Shown here one piece after another: positions 1 through 12,784 of a DNA stretch of 64,000 nt. The DNA is from Datnioides undecimradiatus (lineage: Eukaryota > Chordata > Actinopteri > Lobotiformes > Datnioididae), in contig WARS01000011.1 of the NCBI GenBank assembly GCA_008933995.1, positions 11,437,516 to 11,501,515 of the forward strand. Reading direction: 5' to 3'. Below the pieces are notes generated by a model, which worked only from the letters and a program-made list of their open reading frames with translations, was not told where the DNA came from and made no database searches. A program made the position numbers and the translations under genes. The stretch's first letter is position 1. Each line of letters starts with the position of its first letter.

Positions 1-239
1 ACATTACATTTGCAAGCAAGACATAACACATTTTGTTCATTTTTCAGATAAAAAGCTACAGTGTGGTCCATTAAATACGCTTCTGCTCTTTAAGCTTGTA
101 TGGTCTGTTATGAGCAGCAGCTGCTGGTGGCTGACACAGATAATGCTGTGGACACAGTCAACTTCATGACTACTGGTGTTTGTGCGCGTTTTGTGTTGTT
201 GTGGTGATGTTCATGTTATTGACTTGCTGTAATCAACAG

Positions 240-2245
240 AGACAGGAGCGCCTCACTGACTGTTCCGCCTTGCTGGAGCTGGAGAGAAAGGTAATGACTC
301 CCTGCCATGGATGGTACCTGTTAATGCTGTTATTGTCGCTTGCCTCACTTCTGCCACACCTGCAGTCTGGTGACACTCTCTTCTCTCCTCTCTCCACCTT
401 CCTCACCTGTTTTCACTCACCTTTCGTGGTCCTCCTTCTTCTCTACATCACCTTCTTTCTTGCCCCCCTCCCCCGCCCTCGCTCCTGTCTCCCTGGCATC
501 AGGACCGGAGGATGTTGGAGCGACGAATGGCAGAGCTAGAGGAGGAGCTAAAGGTGAGGAGATATTCTTATCATGGCCACAGACACTTTGCATGCTTCTG
601 CTTGATTAGCTTGGCTTTAGCTTGTGCAGGCCAGCGGCGTTGTGGAGGTACACTGCAGAGTTGTTTTAAACATTACACCCTCTATCTTCAGGAGGTGTGA
701 TGATATGCCTGTATTACATGTGATAGATTCATTTGGTTGTTCTTCACACAGATGGATGTTTCGGTTTGCCTAGCTCACAGTTACCTTAAAGGGATATTTT
801 TCCCATCTGCGTTCTCATAATTTTTGTATGTGAACAAGTATGCATTTCTAAATTGTCCTACATATCCAATAATACATAATGAATTTGTACAGAGTGCAAG
901 TCATTTCCTTTCGGGAATACTTCCACATTTTGGGAAATATCCCCATTTTATATTTTTCAAAGAGATAAAGGAGATGAATAGTCCTGTGTTTTTACAGTAA
1001 ATATGAATCTGCCACCAACAGCTGAATTATAAAGACTGGAAACACCAAGCCCAGTTCTGTGTAAAGGTAACTTCAGTCTCTGGACTGGAGTCGCAGCTTC
1101 TCGCCTGGTAAAATTGTTAAGCGTGTCTCCAGCATTATAGGGAGCAATGAGCCATATGTGTCTGAGATATTTTACACTAGGTGCAGGAAAAGCTGTAATC
1201 AGAGTAAACAGTCATCCAAGGCATCATTGTTTTCAATGCTACAATTGTGTAACTGATTCTTAAATTTCCCTCAGGATCAATTAAGTGAATCTGTTTTTCT
1301 GTCTGTGCATCAGTGTACAGGCCGCTCATATTAAAGACATCTTTTAACATGTGTCCTATACTGACATATATGTGCATACTGTAACGGTGTGTGTGTCTGT
1401 TACTATGACTGCATATGGTATATTTACAGAGTGAAGAGTAGCCAGAGCTTAAGTTCCTCATTGAATGATGACAAATGCACTTGTGGCATTTTAATGCATC
1501 CAGCAACAAATTCCTTAGATGTTCTAGGGTGTCCAGCACACAAGCCATTGTAAAACTGCAAATTGTTCTTGTGCAGATTCAAGTGATGAGGTTTAACATG
1601 CTAACCAGTGAGCTATAGAGGTGTTAGTGAGCTAATTTCATTAGCGCTGTATTGAAACAAGCTAGATGTTTCCCACTGTGTCCAGTGTTTATGTCTCTTT
1701 TTTGAGCAAACAAGTCCTGGTTCCCTTCAATTTAAGAGTCTTGTTGGACACATTTAGCCACTGAAATGAATAATTCATCTTTTTCTCACCCTTAAGTGGC
1801 CCATTAATTTAGTAGTTGTTTAATGAGCTTTTTCAGGTATTTGGATAAAGTGGGTAAAAAGACCAGATGTAAATATTATTAAATTAAAGGTTCTTGGTAT
1901 TGGTCATGCTAGCTCGCTGTCACAAAGTCACAGCTTAGTGCAACATTAAACAGTATAATGTTATTAGTTACACTTCTGCCCTTCCTGTTACAATGACTCA
2001 AACTGTCTGCTGTGAAAACTGTTGATAAGATATAATCCTAACATCCAATATCTTTATAATCCACAAACGTGAAATCAAGCAATAAAATCAAGTAATGAAA
2101 TTCAAGCTGGTTTTATATTTTAATCTGATTTTGATGTGAGCTCAATTTTCACCACCAGGTTCTGGTTGACCTGAGAGCAGACAACCAGCGTCTTAAAGAT
2201 GAAAATGGAGCACTGATCCGTGTCATCAGCAAACTCTCCAAATAG
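240..2245 (+). CDS. Protein phosphatase 1 regulatory subunit 12 family (MYPT), C-terminal end only
   Basis: These are the last three coding exons of a myosin-phosphatase targeting subunit, which directs the PP1 catalytic subunit to myosin; the gene starts left of the window. Exons: 240-290, 503-553 and 2159-2245 (stop TAG 2243-2245), all joined in phase 0. The first two are each exactly 51 nt and encode a charged coiled coil ([17 protein letters not shown], then [17 protein letters not shown]). The last encodes a 28-residue tail ending [15 protein letters not shown], the conserved leucine-zipper end of PPP1R12 proteins. In mammals, alternative splicing near this tail makes leucine-zipper-positive and -negative MYPT forms; I see no extra exon here, but the 1.6-kb last intron could hide one. 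The fragment is too short to choose between ppp1r12a, b and c. Confidence 0.85.
900..1300. repeat. Decayed teleost interspersed repeat fragments inside the last ppp1r12-family intron
   Basis: From about 927 to 1085 the sequence follows a repeat common in percomorph genomes: a block containing TTTTGGGAAATA, then AAATATGAA, AAAGACTGGAAACA and a GTAAAGGTAAC-like block in the familiar order. At about 1262-1294 a separate piece (AATTTCCCTCAGGATCAATT) resembles the 3' tail of fish non-LTR retroposons. Both are recognised from memory of repeat consensus sequences and are strongly diverged, so the boundaries are approximate. Confidence 0.5.
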
Positions 2246-3480
2246 ATGGAGAGAGAGAGAGAGAGAGACACGAAGAGCAGGGAACCCCCCCTCCCTCCTT
2301 CCTTCCATCCATCCATCCATCCTTCCACACATTCCTCCTGGTGCCAAAGAATAAGTGAGACAGACAGGGGGAGAGAAGCAGCAGAATGTCCCATGTACAT
2401 GAACCACAGTTTGGATCGTGATGCCTCTCCATGAACAGCTGGAGTGACTTTTGTGTGCCTTTTAATGCCCGTTTGTCACAGGAAGACCTATGACATAATG
2501 GCCTGTGGCCATGGTCAGAGGCTCCCCCCAGTAGCAACATGAGACTTAACGACAACCAGAATGCCCACGGCTGGTGCAACACACAAAACACAACATGTAC
2601 TACGACTGTGCGTCAGGGGAAACGCCAACATGCACACACATTCCCATGCGTGCATCACATACTTCCTCGATGCACATTCCATGAGCGCACAAGGCAGCTT
2701 GGGCCTTAAAGCTCCCACTTTAGTATTTATTATTTTATTTTTGTGAACACACACACGTCACACATTTCACGAATTTACCCCACTCAGAGTTCAAATGTGA
2801 GGTGTTGTCGAGCAGTAAAGTTTTTGGTGAAGTTCTTTAAAAACCCGGCTCTGAAATCAGGCTCTGTCCATAAGTTCAGTCACGTCCTGACGACAGGACA
2901 AAGTCCATGAAGCTCTGTTGGGTTTTTTTTTGTTTCCACATGCAAGTGTTTGAACCCACCTACCTCTCCACCTATGCACTCCCTCTCCACCCCACAAGTA
3001 CATTTTTTTTTTATTTTCGTGACCACAAACACACTCCATGCTCTTAAAAAACGGCCGCAGAACCAGGTCCATGGACCACAGCACTTTACTTTCTGCAAAG
3101 CAATAAGAGATCTGTGAGGCTTTGCCCGTCCTCCAGACAGACACACTTATTTCAGAGCAGCACCTTTTCACTTGGTAAGTGGAGGGAGATGTTACCCATA
3201 GCTGAAGGTCAAAGGTCATTGCACAATTATTGAAATTGCTGTTGTGTCAAAGCCTATTATACTATGAATGGTTTTAATTATAACCATGGATTAAAGATAT
3301 TTTCATAGATTTTCATTGTCAATTCGTCTCTTGCAAGGGAGCATGGTTATGTATATTATCTGTGTATAAATATTAGTCTTGAATAATACCCTTTTTGAAG
3401 TAAAGTTCCATGTAGCCTTTCTTCACATGTTGGTTTTCTAATATATTGAATGGATGTCTGCACCCTAATAATAAAAAAAC
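2246..3480 (+). other. 3' UTR of the ppp1r12-family gene
   Basis: This non-coding stretch follows the stop codon. It opens with a (GA)n run (about 2249-2268) and a (CATC)n run (about 2306-2321). An AATAAA at 3470-3475 is followed by GT-rich DNA, a plausible poly(A) site; an ATTAAA near 3291 is an alternative. The long open frames on the opposite strand have no family resemblance and are repeat-driven. Confidence 0.55.
3470..3475 (+). terminator. Candidate poly(A) signal of the ppp1r12-family gene
   Basis: An AATAAA hexamer lies about 1.2 kb after the stop codon and is followed within about 10 nt by a GTGTGTTTG tract that could serve as the downstream element. No other canonical hexamer stands out nearer to the stop. 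Confidence 0.45.
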
Positions 3481-4702
3481 GTGTGTTTGTACTGGCTGCC
3501 TGGTTATTGTGGACACTGAGAATTTGTATCCACATGCGTTGGTTTGTTCACAAAAGTGTTGATTCAAGTAAAATCTGACAATCTTAGACCAGGATGTAAC
3601 CGAACACCCGCAACATTAAGTCTCGCTCGATTTCCTGACTTTTTAGTAACATGCTGTGACTTATTGAGTCATCAAATAATCTGGTTGTTTGCTTTTTTTC
3701 TGCTTCACCCACACTATACTAGTGTCATCCCTACATACAGTTGTTCTGTTTTCTGGTAGCCAGATGTGCTCCATCACTTGGGAGAAAAAAAAAAAACAAA
3801 CAGCTGCAACACTGCAAAGATCACACAGCCAGCACGAGATGTATTTACAGTATGTTTGGACTGTTATATCAATCTACAGCTGCTCCCAGGTGGACAGTAC
3901 ATCTTGACTGACATGATCGAAATGAGTGTCATTACATGTGCTCGATGAGAGCTCAGCAGACGTCTGGGCAAAAGCTGTAAGAGCTGTAGTCTCTTGAGCT
4001 CCCGTCCATGTGCCTAAAAGTTGGAGTTAACACCAGCCATCCATCTGTTTGTCTCATCTGAGAGCAGAGAGATGGACCACTGTCCTGCAGGGTAGAAGTA
4101 CTGACAACAAGCTGAGCTCCTAATAAGGAAGGGCAGGCTGGCCGAGGAACTCTCTCTGTAAATATCCCTCAGGTCTGAGAAAGACAGAGGAAGGGAGCTG
4201 GGGAGGAAGAGGGAAGCGGATGGATTGCAGCCTTATATGGACAAAGCGCTGCTTTTCCCAGGGTTTGTGGCTCTGACCCCCGGCATGATGCCAGATGCTA
4301 CATAAACAGCTCCTCAACGCCACCAAGTGGTGCAACTAATGCACTTCTTAATCAGCAGTATAATATCATCAATACCATATACTTTAGAGCAGTGGTTTCT
4401 GAACTGGGCACCCCCAGTGGGCTCCAAACCTTCTCAGACAAGACTCAATAAGACCCTTAAATGCCTTTTTAATGTTTTGGGTATATTAAACAGCCACATT
4501 AGCCAACCTTGGCTCAATTTTTGCATGTCTATGGGATAAAATAACATAATCATGATCCAATAGGCATCCAGGAATTGAGCAAAACTAAGCACAGGGTTGA
4601 GAGAGCACCTTTTCCAAAACTTTTTCTGAGGGGGAGGGGGCCCAAGTCCAGACTGCAGAAGAGTACAGAACTGAATAAGAAACAGCCTTGATGTTGATTT
4701 CT

Positions 4703-4731
4703 TTATTTTATTTTATTTTATTTTATTTTAA
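4703..4731. repeat. (TTTTA)n short tandem repeat
   Basis: About five to six copies of the pentamer TTTTA occur in tandem in intergenic DNA. It is an A/T-rich simple repeat of the kind left by the poly(A) tail of a retroposon, but I see no adjacent element. Confidence 0.85.
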
Positions 4732-5220
4732 GGCTGTATATCTTGTGTCAGCATTTGATTTTCCGATTTCAATTTTTGGTATTATGTTGCCATATAGCTG
4801 GGGACTCACAAGAGACAAATCTATAAAGGCATCAAAGTTGCAGAGGTGACAATAGAATCCCTAGTATTGGTCAAGCCCAGCAAATCCTGGGTCCTACAAT
4901 TCCCACAGTGCAATAAAAAATAGTTTTTTCATTAAACTTTCTTTGCCTGTTAAATGACCTCATCTCTCAAATGCCACACTGCTATTTTGTAACCCAAGCG
5001 TTTTGTCAAAACTATGAAGCCTGTTATCACCAGCTTTATTTCACTTGAGAGAGATCATCCAGAACGGCAAACAGCTGTTGCATTTCCATGACGGAGAAAC
5101 TGTGCTCCCATTACTAACCAAATCATTACCAACAAACCCACACAGTGCAAACGTCGGGCAGGTGGTGTTCCAGTAGAGGAATACTGGTTGGCTTTGGAGA
5201 CTCTTGAAAAAATGGGCTGT

Positions 5221-5222
5221 GT

Positions 5223-5262
<40 letters not shown>
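5221..5262. repeat. (GT)n microsatellite
   Basis: This is a nearly perfect GT dinucleotide run with one interruption near its left end. It is the longest simple repeat in this intergenic region. A second (GT)16 run sits at 6551-6582. Confidence 0.95.
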
Positions 5263-5266
<4 letters not shown>

Positions 5267-6548
5267 TTCAAAGTGTTTCTAAACATAACCCTCAGCAAAA
5301 GACATGTATAAAACATGTATACACAAAAGACCGATCTTGATAAAGTGACATGAAGGTATTGTCACTCAGAAATAGTCTGAATATATACATACTATATGTG
5401 TATTACATTGATACAGATTCTGTCATTTTTTTCCCTGAGACAAGTTGTTTCAGAGACTCTGAGCTTTGACTGCAAAGACTTTGTCCCAAATTATCATATA
5501 GATTGGATGGGTTAGGAGTAAAACAAGAGCCAACAGCAAAGAACTGAGGTAAAAAGGGATAATTGAGAGCGCTTGGAAAGCAGAGCAGAGATGACATGAT
5601 TTAGTTTGGAGACAGTGATGTGATTCTTCGGGGGAAAAGGTAGGATGAAAATGTAAACACTCTCACTCTGACCTGGAGAGTATTTTTACTGTCACAGCCA
5701 AGTGGCCCTGGTTTTTTAATTGTGAATATGTACGCACACAGAGGCAGAACGGGACAAGATAAATGGTCCATCTGTAACAATTTATCTATGTGTTGATATT
5801 GTTAAGTTCTTTTTACTAGAGCTGGGAGTTGATATACAAAATGTGATTAGTGCACTTGAAATTTCACTAAAATCTCATGTGCATGTTCAGTTTGTAGTCA
5901 AGTCCAACGCACTGAGCCACTACTCAGCTGGGTTTTGACATACTCAGCCTCATCCGCCACATGAAATCCATGCCGTGTTTTCCTGCAGACAGATAACCAT
6001 GTCCAGGTTTTCTGTGTAGCACACAGATCTACATGGCCTCCTCCTTCAGCGGTGAAACTCGGCACCACAAACTTAGTCAACTTTTTGTTGAGTGCTTTGT
6101 CTTCACTTAGCAGGAACTGCGTGAGGAATCAGATCACTCAAGCGCTTTAGGAACTTTTACCTTCAATTTTGCCCCCAGATTTTCTTTTTGTTGCAGAAAC
6201 AGACGCGTCTTCCTGTTCACGTGAGAGTAAAACATTTCCGCTTCAGTAATGTGTTAGAGATCATTATGCTGTATGTTTATGCAGCCTGTGGCTTAGCCTG
6301 ATCAGAGTTTATTTTGTTGCCAGTGAATGTCTTCACCGTAATTCAAAATCTCAGACATACTAATGAATGAAGAGAAATGATTTATCCTGCAATTTACTTT
6401 TAAGATATGATTTTATTCATTTATGAAAAAAATGTGTTCATCTATTTGCATCACGATGACTGAGGATGACATTTTGGACCTGTCTTGTAACACAAACGTG
6501 TCAAAGTACACAATCTGAAAATAGCCTTTAGTGGCAGGGACCTGTAAA

Positions 6549-6550
<2 letters not shown>

Positions 6551-6582
<32 letters not shown>
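6551..6582. repeat. (GT)16 microsatellite
   Basis: An uninterrupted GT run lies about 260 bp upstream of the pgghg start codon. It is close enough to influence promoter length polymorphism, but no function is shown. Confidence 0.95.
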
Positions 6583-6583
<1 letters not shown>

Positions 6584-6838
6584 GTTCCGTTGTAAAATGT
6601 TCCAGTTATGATCTAGTGTCTCTCTCACCCTTGCATAAAATACTGCGGAGAACCATTAAACCCACGTTGGTGGATTGTTAAAATAGAGACCCTGATGTTT
6701 GATCCTGATAATTCTGATAAGTGAAATCATTTTTCATTGTTCAAGAGCTGGGACCTGCTCAACGAATCCTGACTGTATTTAAGAAACCAGGCTTCTTGGT
6801 TCAGTTAAAGCTTTTTAAGTAAAGATTACCTCCTCGCC

Positions 6839-9800
6839 ATGTCCTGTGACTCCGACCCTTACATCTTTTCCACTGACACCCTACCCACTGACCTCCGCTT
6901 CCTCCCTCCATTGGCCAATGGACTCCTGGGATGGAGAGTGTACAACAATATCATGCACATGGGTGGCGTCTATAATGGTGAGGGTGGACAGTGTCACAGA
7001 GCAGATGTCCCCTGTCCTCTAGCTGTGCGGGTTGAGACGGAAGAACCAGCCCAGCACACCTACAGCCTAGACACCCACACAGGTAGTTCTCACGGTGGTA
7101 GACATCATGTGTTCCTGCTGATTTTATTTCATGCTATGAAGAATCACAGCCATCTCATCTTCTCATCCAGGCATTTTCACCCACACTCTGAGCTCAGCAA
7201 GCGTGACCATCTCACAGTCCTTGTATTCACATCGGTACTACTCCAACCTGATGGTGATGGAGGTTCTGTTGGTGCGTCAGGTGACTTCAGAGCAGCCGAT
7301 CAATGTGAAGCTGGTCAGTTCATTCACTCCTCAGAGCAAAGACATTGTTTTTGAGTCTGGCCCTGATTACAAAGGAGGAAGGTGAGGTTAACAAAAGCAC
7401 ATTTTTAACTGTATAGTTAAGTGTGATTTCTTTCCTGGCTACATTCTCTCATCATCAGGCACATCCAAGGAAAGACAAACAGTGCAGAGTACCCAGGAGG
7501 TTCCTGCCCTACAGTGCACCTTATCTGGACCCCCATACCCTCCACTCTGTCCCTGCCTCCAGAACAGAGCCAGGCTCGCTGGGGCTTCATTCTGGTTGTG
7601 GCCAACAGTTTAGACACTGCTGAGACCAATTATGATGAGGGCCTGAATCTGATAGCGTCTGGTAACCTGCGTCCTTCTCATGAGAAGGCCTGGAAAGAAC
7701 TGTGGCTGCAGAGCAAGGTTGAAGTGACCGGGTCGGAGAGCCTCTCTAAGGCCCTGATTGGCTGCCTGTTCTACCTCCTCAGCGCCTTCCCCTCCATTCA
7801 TGATACCTCCACCTCTTTTGGTGGTGTCAGTCCAGGTGGTCTGTCTAATGGTGGGGATGGTCAGGACTACTGGGGCCATGTTTTCTGGGACCAGGTGTGC
7901 CACACTATATTGTCTGCATGTTCTTTGTTTGGGTTGTATGATATATCAAATAATATCCTTACCTTCCTATGACAGGATATTTGGATGTATCCTGGCATTG
8001 CCCTATTCTATCCTAAGCTAGCTCGGGCTGTGCTGGAGTACAGGGTCGGAACAATAGATGGTGCAAAAGAAAACGCCCAAAAGCAGGGCTACAAGGTATG
8101 ATCATTCACTTAACTGCTGAGAGATTGTTTGGAGTCCAGTAGCACCACTAAAGCTTGTTTAATTTGTGTACAGCAGTATTTGTATCTGAATCTGTAGTTT
8201 TTGGTAAAATTAGAAGCTGTAACTATTTCTTTTTGGGTCCAGTGATTTCTTGGAGTCAGGGAGCTTGTTGGTCTTTACGAGTGGAGACAACAAGTTGCTG
8301 CATGGAAAGTCCAATTAATCTTCAACATTTTTCTTCAGTCACTTCAGTCAAGAGTAATTTGGAAGTTACCTAGAATGTCGTATTAGTAACACACTGACAT
8401 GATTACAGAAAATCTGATATAACATCACACATTAACCAACTAGTCACAGAATAGAGTATCAGTCCAGCATGATCATTTTACATTTTATTAGATGCTTGAC
8501 CCGACGAACTGTTTGAGAGTAAAAGTTTCTTTGCTGTGGGACTGTGGTGGCAGCGGTTGCTACTAGCAACATAATGTTCAACCAAAAACCCAGCTGCAGG
8601 TAGCTGAATAATAGCACCTACCATTAGTCTTTGTTTGCATTCCTCTTGTTCTGCAATTTAACAAAAACAACAAAACTGCATCTGACTCCCCTGAAAAAAG
8701 TTTTTTTTAAATCTTTACAGGGTCTTAAGTTTGCCTGGGAGAGTGCGGTGTCAGGGAGGGAGGTGTGTCCAGAGGACATTTACGGACAACAGGAGATCCA
8801 CATAAATGGAGATGTCACGCTGGCTTTCCAACACTATCTCTACCTCACTGAGGTATATTCTTTTATCACTATCATATTGTCTCAGCCTGGTTGATGGCAC
8901 TAAAGGAGCCCTTTTTTTGCAGGATCTTTCCATGTTCACAGACGGTCGGGGCAGTGAGGTGATATTCGGTGTGGCTGATTACTGGGTTTCAAGAGTCATC
9001 TGGAACCCTGGGGATCAGAAGTACCATCTCCTAGGTAAAGACCATTATTAGAAAAATGGTAGTTATACTGAATACTGTCATTTTACATGGGTATCAGGGT
9101 AAGCTAAATTAGAGAGATAAGATTTAACTACCACAGTAAGAACTTATTTCCTCACAAAATGATTCTTGGCTCTGGAGATTTTGGAAGCTTTTGAATGTTT
9201 AGACCTTTTTTAAATTTAATTTAAGTTGTAATTTATGTATATGCCTTAATGTTGGATCCTGTTTTAATATGTTGTAAGTTGAAGTTCTGTAGATAGCTTT
9301 AAAGCAGAAATTAATGCTATGCATATAATCAGCATTATACAATGTCATTAATAATATATTAATATTATTTCCTTTTCCATTTGTGCCACTTAGGTGTCAT
9401 GCCACCTGATGAATATTATTACAATGTAAATAACTCTGTGTACACAAACACAGTGGCCAAATTCAGGTACTTGTATTTGAATATTTCCTTCCAGAGCCCA
9501 TTAACATATGAATACCAATAACACAAAAAGTTTATTTGTCAGTCTCCAGTTCGCTGTAGAATTGGCTGCCCTTCTCCAACATCCTGCACCTAAGGAGTGG
9601 CAAGAAGTGGCCGAACACCTCAAAATACCCTTCAACCAAGAAGCCCAGTACCATCCTGAGTATGATGGCTACGTTAAAGGTTAATTCTTGTTCCTTTCTG
9701 ACTGACATACATTTGAAAATGTAAGTGTTAGTAACATGATGTCAGAATGTATTTTGGATCTCTCACAGGTCATCCTGTGAAGCAGGCAGACACAGTGATG

Positions 9801-11636
9801 TTGGGCTATCCTCTTGGGTTGCCAATGACCACAGAGGTCAGGAGGAATGACCTTGAAGCCTATGAGCCAGTGACAGACCCTCATGGTCCAGCCATGACAT
9901 GGGTAAGATGCAGTATGTTGTACTGTCAGATCCAAATTGATAACTCTGGCTAATTGTATGAGATTTGTTGCCAAGTGCACCTTTGACAAGACTGTATTTT
10001 ATTGGTTTATGAAATAAAAGTGAGCTGTGGTGAATGAGGTAATCAGATCTTTTGTGAAGTAAAAGAAACATTACATGCATTGACTTTATGATTGTAATAG
10101 ATTTAATGGCGGACTTCCACAAGAGCATATGCATGGTGTTGTTGCTCTTCATTTATTAATGTATGTAATACTTTTACTTTCCATTGTAAGGGTATGTTTG
10201 CAATTGGCTGGCTAGAGCTGGGGGAAGCTGAAAAAGCTCACACTTTACTTCAGATATGCTTCAAAAACATCCAGGGGCCGTTTCAGGTATCCCTCTGATT
10301 CACACACACTCATTTAATATGAACACATGCCTCTTGACTGAGTGCTTGAAGAATGTGTGCTGACCTTTCCCCACAGGTATGGAGTGAATCCTCAGACGGC
10401 TCTGGTGCAGTCAACTTTCTCACGGGTATGGGAGGATTCTTGCAGGCTGTGCTGTTTGGTTTTACTGGCTTCAGGTCAGTTATCAGCCCTCTCACCATGC
10501 ACAGTGAAAATGATCCCTAAATAAACATGCAGCACATATGTAGCCATATGGAGATGAACATACTGTGGGTTTTTTTTCATAGAGTACAGAAGGATTGTCT
10601 GGCCTTTTCCCCACTTCTTCCCAATGAAATTTCTGAGCTCTGCATTCGTGGCGTAAACTACCTGGGAAGTCAGATGGACTGGCTGCTGAGGAAAGATGAC
10701 GTTTGTATCATACTGAGGGAGCAGGCAAGCACTGCTGGCAACGCTAAGACCTATCATTTACAGGTTGTCCTGAAGGCATCAGGAACTAAAATCCCTCTCA
10801 CACCAGGTAACACACGTGCAAAGATATGCTATGATAGCAGCCAATTTCCTTCTTTATTTGAACAAGGTTCAATTATGCAATAAATGTTATTACAAATAGT
10901 GAAAGCTCTTCATGTCTTAAACTGCACCCCAAAAAATAATTGCAAATAATTTATTAAGAGTAAATAATCAATAGATGTGGTCACACTTTATGTTACAGAA
11001 TTTGAGTGATGACAGCAATTTATTAGCAGAGTCTTGATTGCATGTGCGACACTCATTCTATTTAATAAGAGATGATGCTGAAGACACTATAGTGGCTTAA
11101 TATAAAACAGGCTTTAATTACAGTACAATCCAGTATCACAACTCCCATTCAGTGGCAAGCCCATACTAAGAGCTATAGGTTTTTCCAGGAGGCTGACATA
11201 CCACCTATCAGAATATGACAGATTTACTATTCTGTATGTGGGAATGAATCTGGGCTGTTCTGCCAAGTGTCACACAGTGGAGGATTTGATGCTGCTGATT
11301 TGCAAAACAAACTGATACTCACAGGAATTCAGTTTGATTAAAGGACACCAAAATGCAATTAATTAACATACAAAACCATCTCAATCCAAAATGGTAAATG
11401 ATATATTTAATTAATGCACACTAAACTGAGTATAACCTCTTAATCAACAAGCCTGCTTGTTGGAATTGATGCTTGATTTTGTCTTACCCTTAATTCCATA
11501 TATCATATTTTAATGACAATGTAGTAACAGAGTGTTGTGAATTTACTTGTACTCATCTATATTTTCAGGGCAGCCAGTGACTTTTCCTCGAGAGCCTGGG
11601 TGTGTTTGTAAACTGGCTTTGACCTCTTCCTGTTAG
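6839..11636 (+). CDS. pgghg: Protein-glucosylgalactosylhydroxylysine glucosidase (GH65, ATHL1)
   Basis: This enzyme removes the glucose from the Glc-Gal disaccharide on hydroxylysine of collagens (EC 3.2.1.107). The coding exons are 6839-7082, 7171-7381, 7459-7894, 7976-8095, 8721-8852, 8923-9034, 9394-9466, 9543-9679, 9769-9902, 10191-10286, 10377-10474, 10583-10806 and 11569-11636. The phase holds throughout, giving 694 residues (human 737). Residues 1-82 contain the family's start ([14 protein letters not shown], then VYNGEGG). The (alpha/alpha)6 barrel carries the three carboxylates reported as essential in the human enzyme: D296 in FWDQDIW, E425 in PPDEYY and E569 in [31 protein letters not shown] closes the barrel. 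The C-terminal sheet region is about 40 residues shorter than in human. I see no signal peptide, as in mammals. The start is the first ATG in a tissue-typical N-terminus. Confidence 0.95.
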
Positions 11637-11685
11637 CCCCTCTGAAACAGCCACCATAACACTCCTTATAAATTCATTTACCCTG

Positions 11686-11691
11686 AATAAA
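11686..11691 (+). terminator. Poly(A) signal of pgghg
   Basis: An AATAAA hexamer lies 50 nt after the pgghg stop codon, giving a very short 3' UTR. A second AATAAA at 12019-12024 could extend it by about 330 nt. Confidence 0.65.
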
Positions 11692-12540
11692 AATATGTTG
11701 AGCAAATTATTTTATATTACAGCTACTTTTCAGTTCTTGAGCAACCATTGATGAAATGTATGTAATAGCTACCAGTGTGACACTGGTAAGGATAAAATTT
11801 ACATGAAGGCAACATGTAGAGGCAGCTCTTTTCTTCATTTACACAATGCACAAAGTGTGCATATATCAGGCTGAAAGCCAAAATGTTTGACAGTTTGGCT
11901 GTTTTATAATGCAGTGGCCTACAAACATCTCTTGCTATTTTCTGTAGCTATTTATCATAATATGCCATGTTATAAATCCATAAACCAATTATGTTATGTT
12001 GTAAACTGAATATTTTCAAATAAAACTCCTTACATTGCGTACAATGCTTGTTTTCCCCTTTGTTTGCTTCTTTTGTGGATATGTACAGTCTGTGTTCACC
12101 TTACTTTGGTCAGCTGAACTCCCACAGCCTTTGTTTTGACACTGCTGACTTCAAATATACCGAAGTTTTGTTTCTTGAAGGAAGGCAGTAACAGTCAGGT
12201 CTGCAGCAGAGATAGGACAAACGATAAAAAGAGGTCATCACAGAAAACACTGCTCATGCTCTTAAAACAGCTTACCGAAGTTATACTGTAGAACTTCTTA
12301 ATACTTTTAAATATGCTTTGTAGCATTTTTGCTGACAGACTAGGAGGCAGAAGGCGCTTTCTAACATGCATGTTTGAGTGGGAGGGGTAGAGCTAATCCT
12401 GCCAAATACCAATTGGTTGATTTAAATCTGTAACTCCGCCCCGATATTCCGTTGAGTTTTCCTTGATTTGTATTGTATTGTATTGCACATGTAGACGACT
12501 TCCGCACTCCGGGGTCCACCCTCCGGATAGTCACGAGGAC
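11692..12540. other. Intergenic region between pgghg and incenp
   Basis: This A/T-rich stretch of about 850 bp has no supported gene. The left third may be extended pgghg 3' UTR. The right end grades into the GC-richer incenp promoter, with a palindromic CCAATTGG at 12409-12416. Confidence 0.6.
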
Positions 12541-12784
12541 GAGATTCGGGTCATGATTGGCTGGTGAAGTTTTGAACAAATTAAACGGTTTCAGCGGGAG
12601 GATTGCAGTTACCGTCCGTGATCATTCAGATTGCATGGATTTTACACATGAGCTGTGAAGGAAAGTGGGAACGTAATACATTTTAGCACGTTTTATTTCC
12701 ACGGCAATATGCGATAGATTTACCATTAAGCATTAGCGGAGCAAGAAATATCGGATTCCCTTTACTGAAACCAGGATATCAAAG
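12400..12784 (+). promoter_or_regulatory. incenp promoter and non-coding first exon
   Basis: The region holds a CCAATTGG palindrome (12409-12416), an inverted CCAAT box (ATTGG, 12556-12560) and, 11 nt further on, TTTGAA (12571-12576). TTTGAA matches the CHR element (TTYGAA) bound by MuvB/DREAM complexes, and CCAAT boxes bound by NF-Y usually accompany it in G2/M genes. A good donor (AAAG/GTAACG) at 12784/12785 ends the presumed 5' UTR exon, which is joined to the acceptor at 13819. The position of the transcription start is inferred, somewhere near 12600. Confidence 0.55.

Larger units (their letters stand above)
3481..6838. other. Intergenic region between the ppp1r12-family gene and pgghg
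   Basis: I see no supported gene here. It holds simple repeats: (TTTTA)n at about 4703-4731, (GT)n at 5221-5262 and (GT)n at 6551-6582. A weak duplex of CAGTGGTTTCTGAACT-like and inverted sequences near 4390 and 4615 may be remains of a DNA transposon. The pgghg promoter and any non-coding first exon must lie in the right part, but I cannot place them. A CCAAT at 6913 falls inside coding sequence and is not meaningful. Confidence 0.6.

Noticed and set aside
180..700. Overlapping open frames of 62-119 codons at the left edge
   Set aside because: They run through the two small ppp1r12-family exons and their introns in several frames; only the short spliced segments show family similarity.
2120..2591. 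Minus-strand open frames of up to 121 codons opposite the ppp1r12 3' UTR
   Set aside because: Their composition is driven by (GA)n and (CATC)n repeats; there is no domain and no splice context.
4380..4660. Possible hAT element with CAGTGGTTTCTGAACT-like start and an inverted TTTTTCTGAGGGGGAGG-type end
   Set aside because: The ends match only loosely and no target duplication is visible, so I could not support a bounded element.
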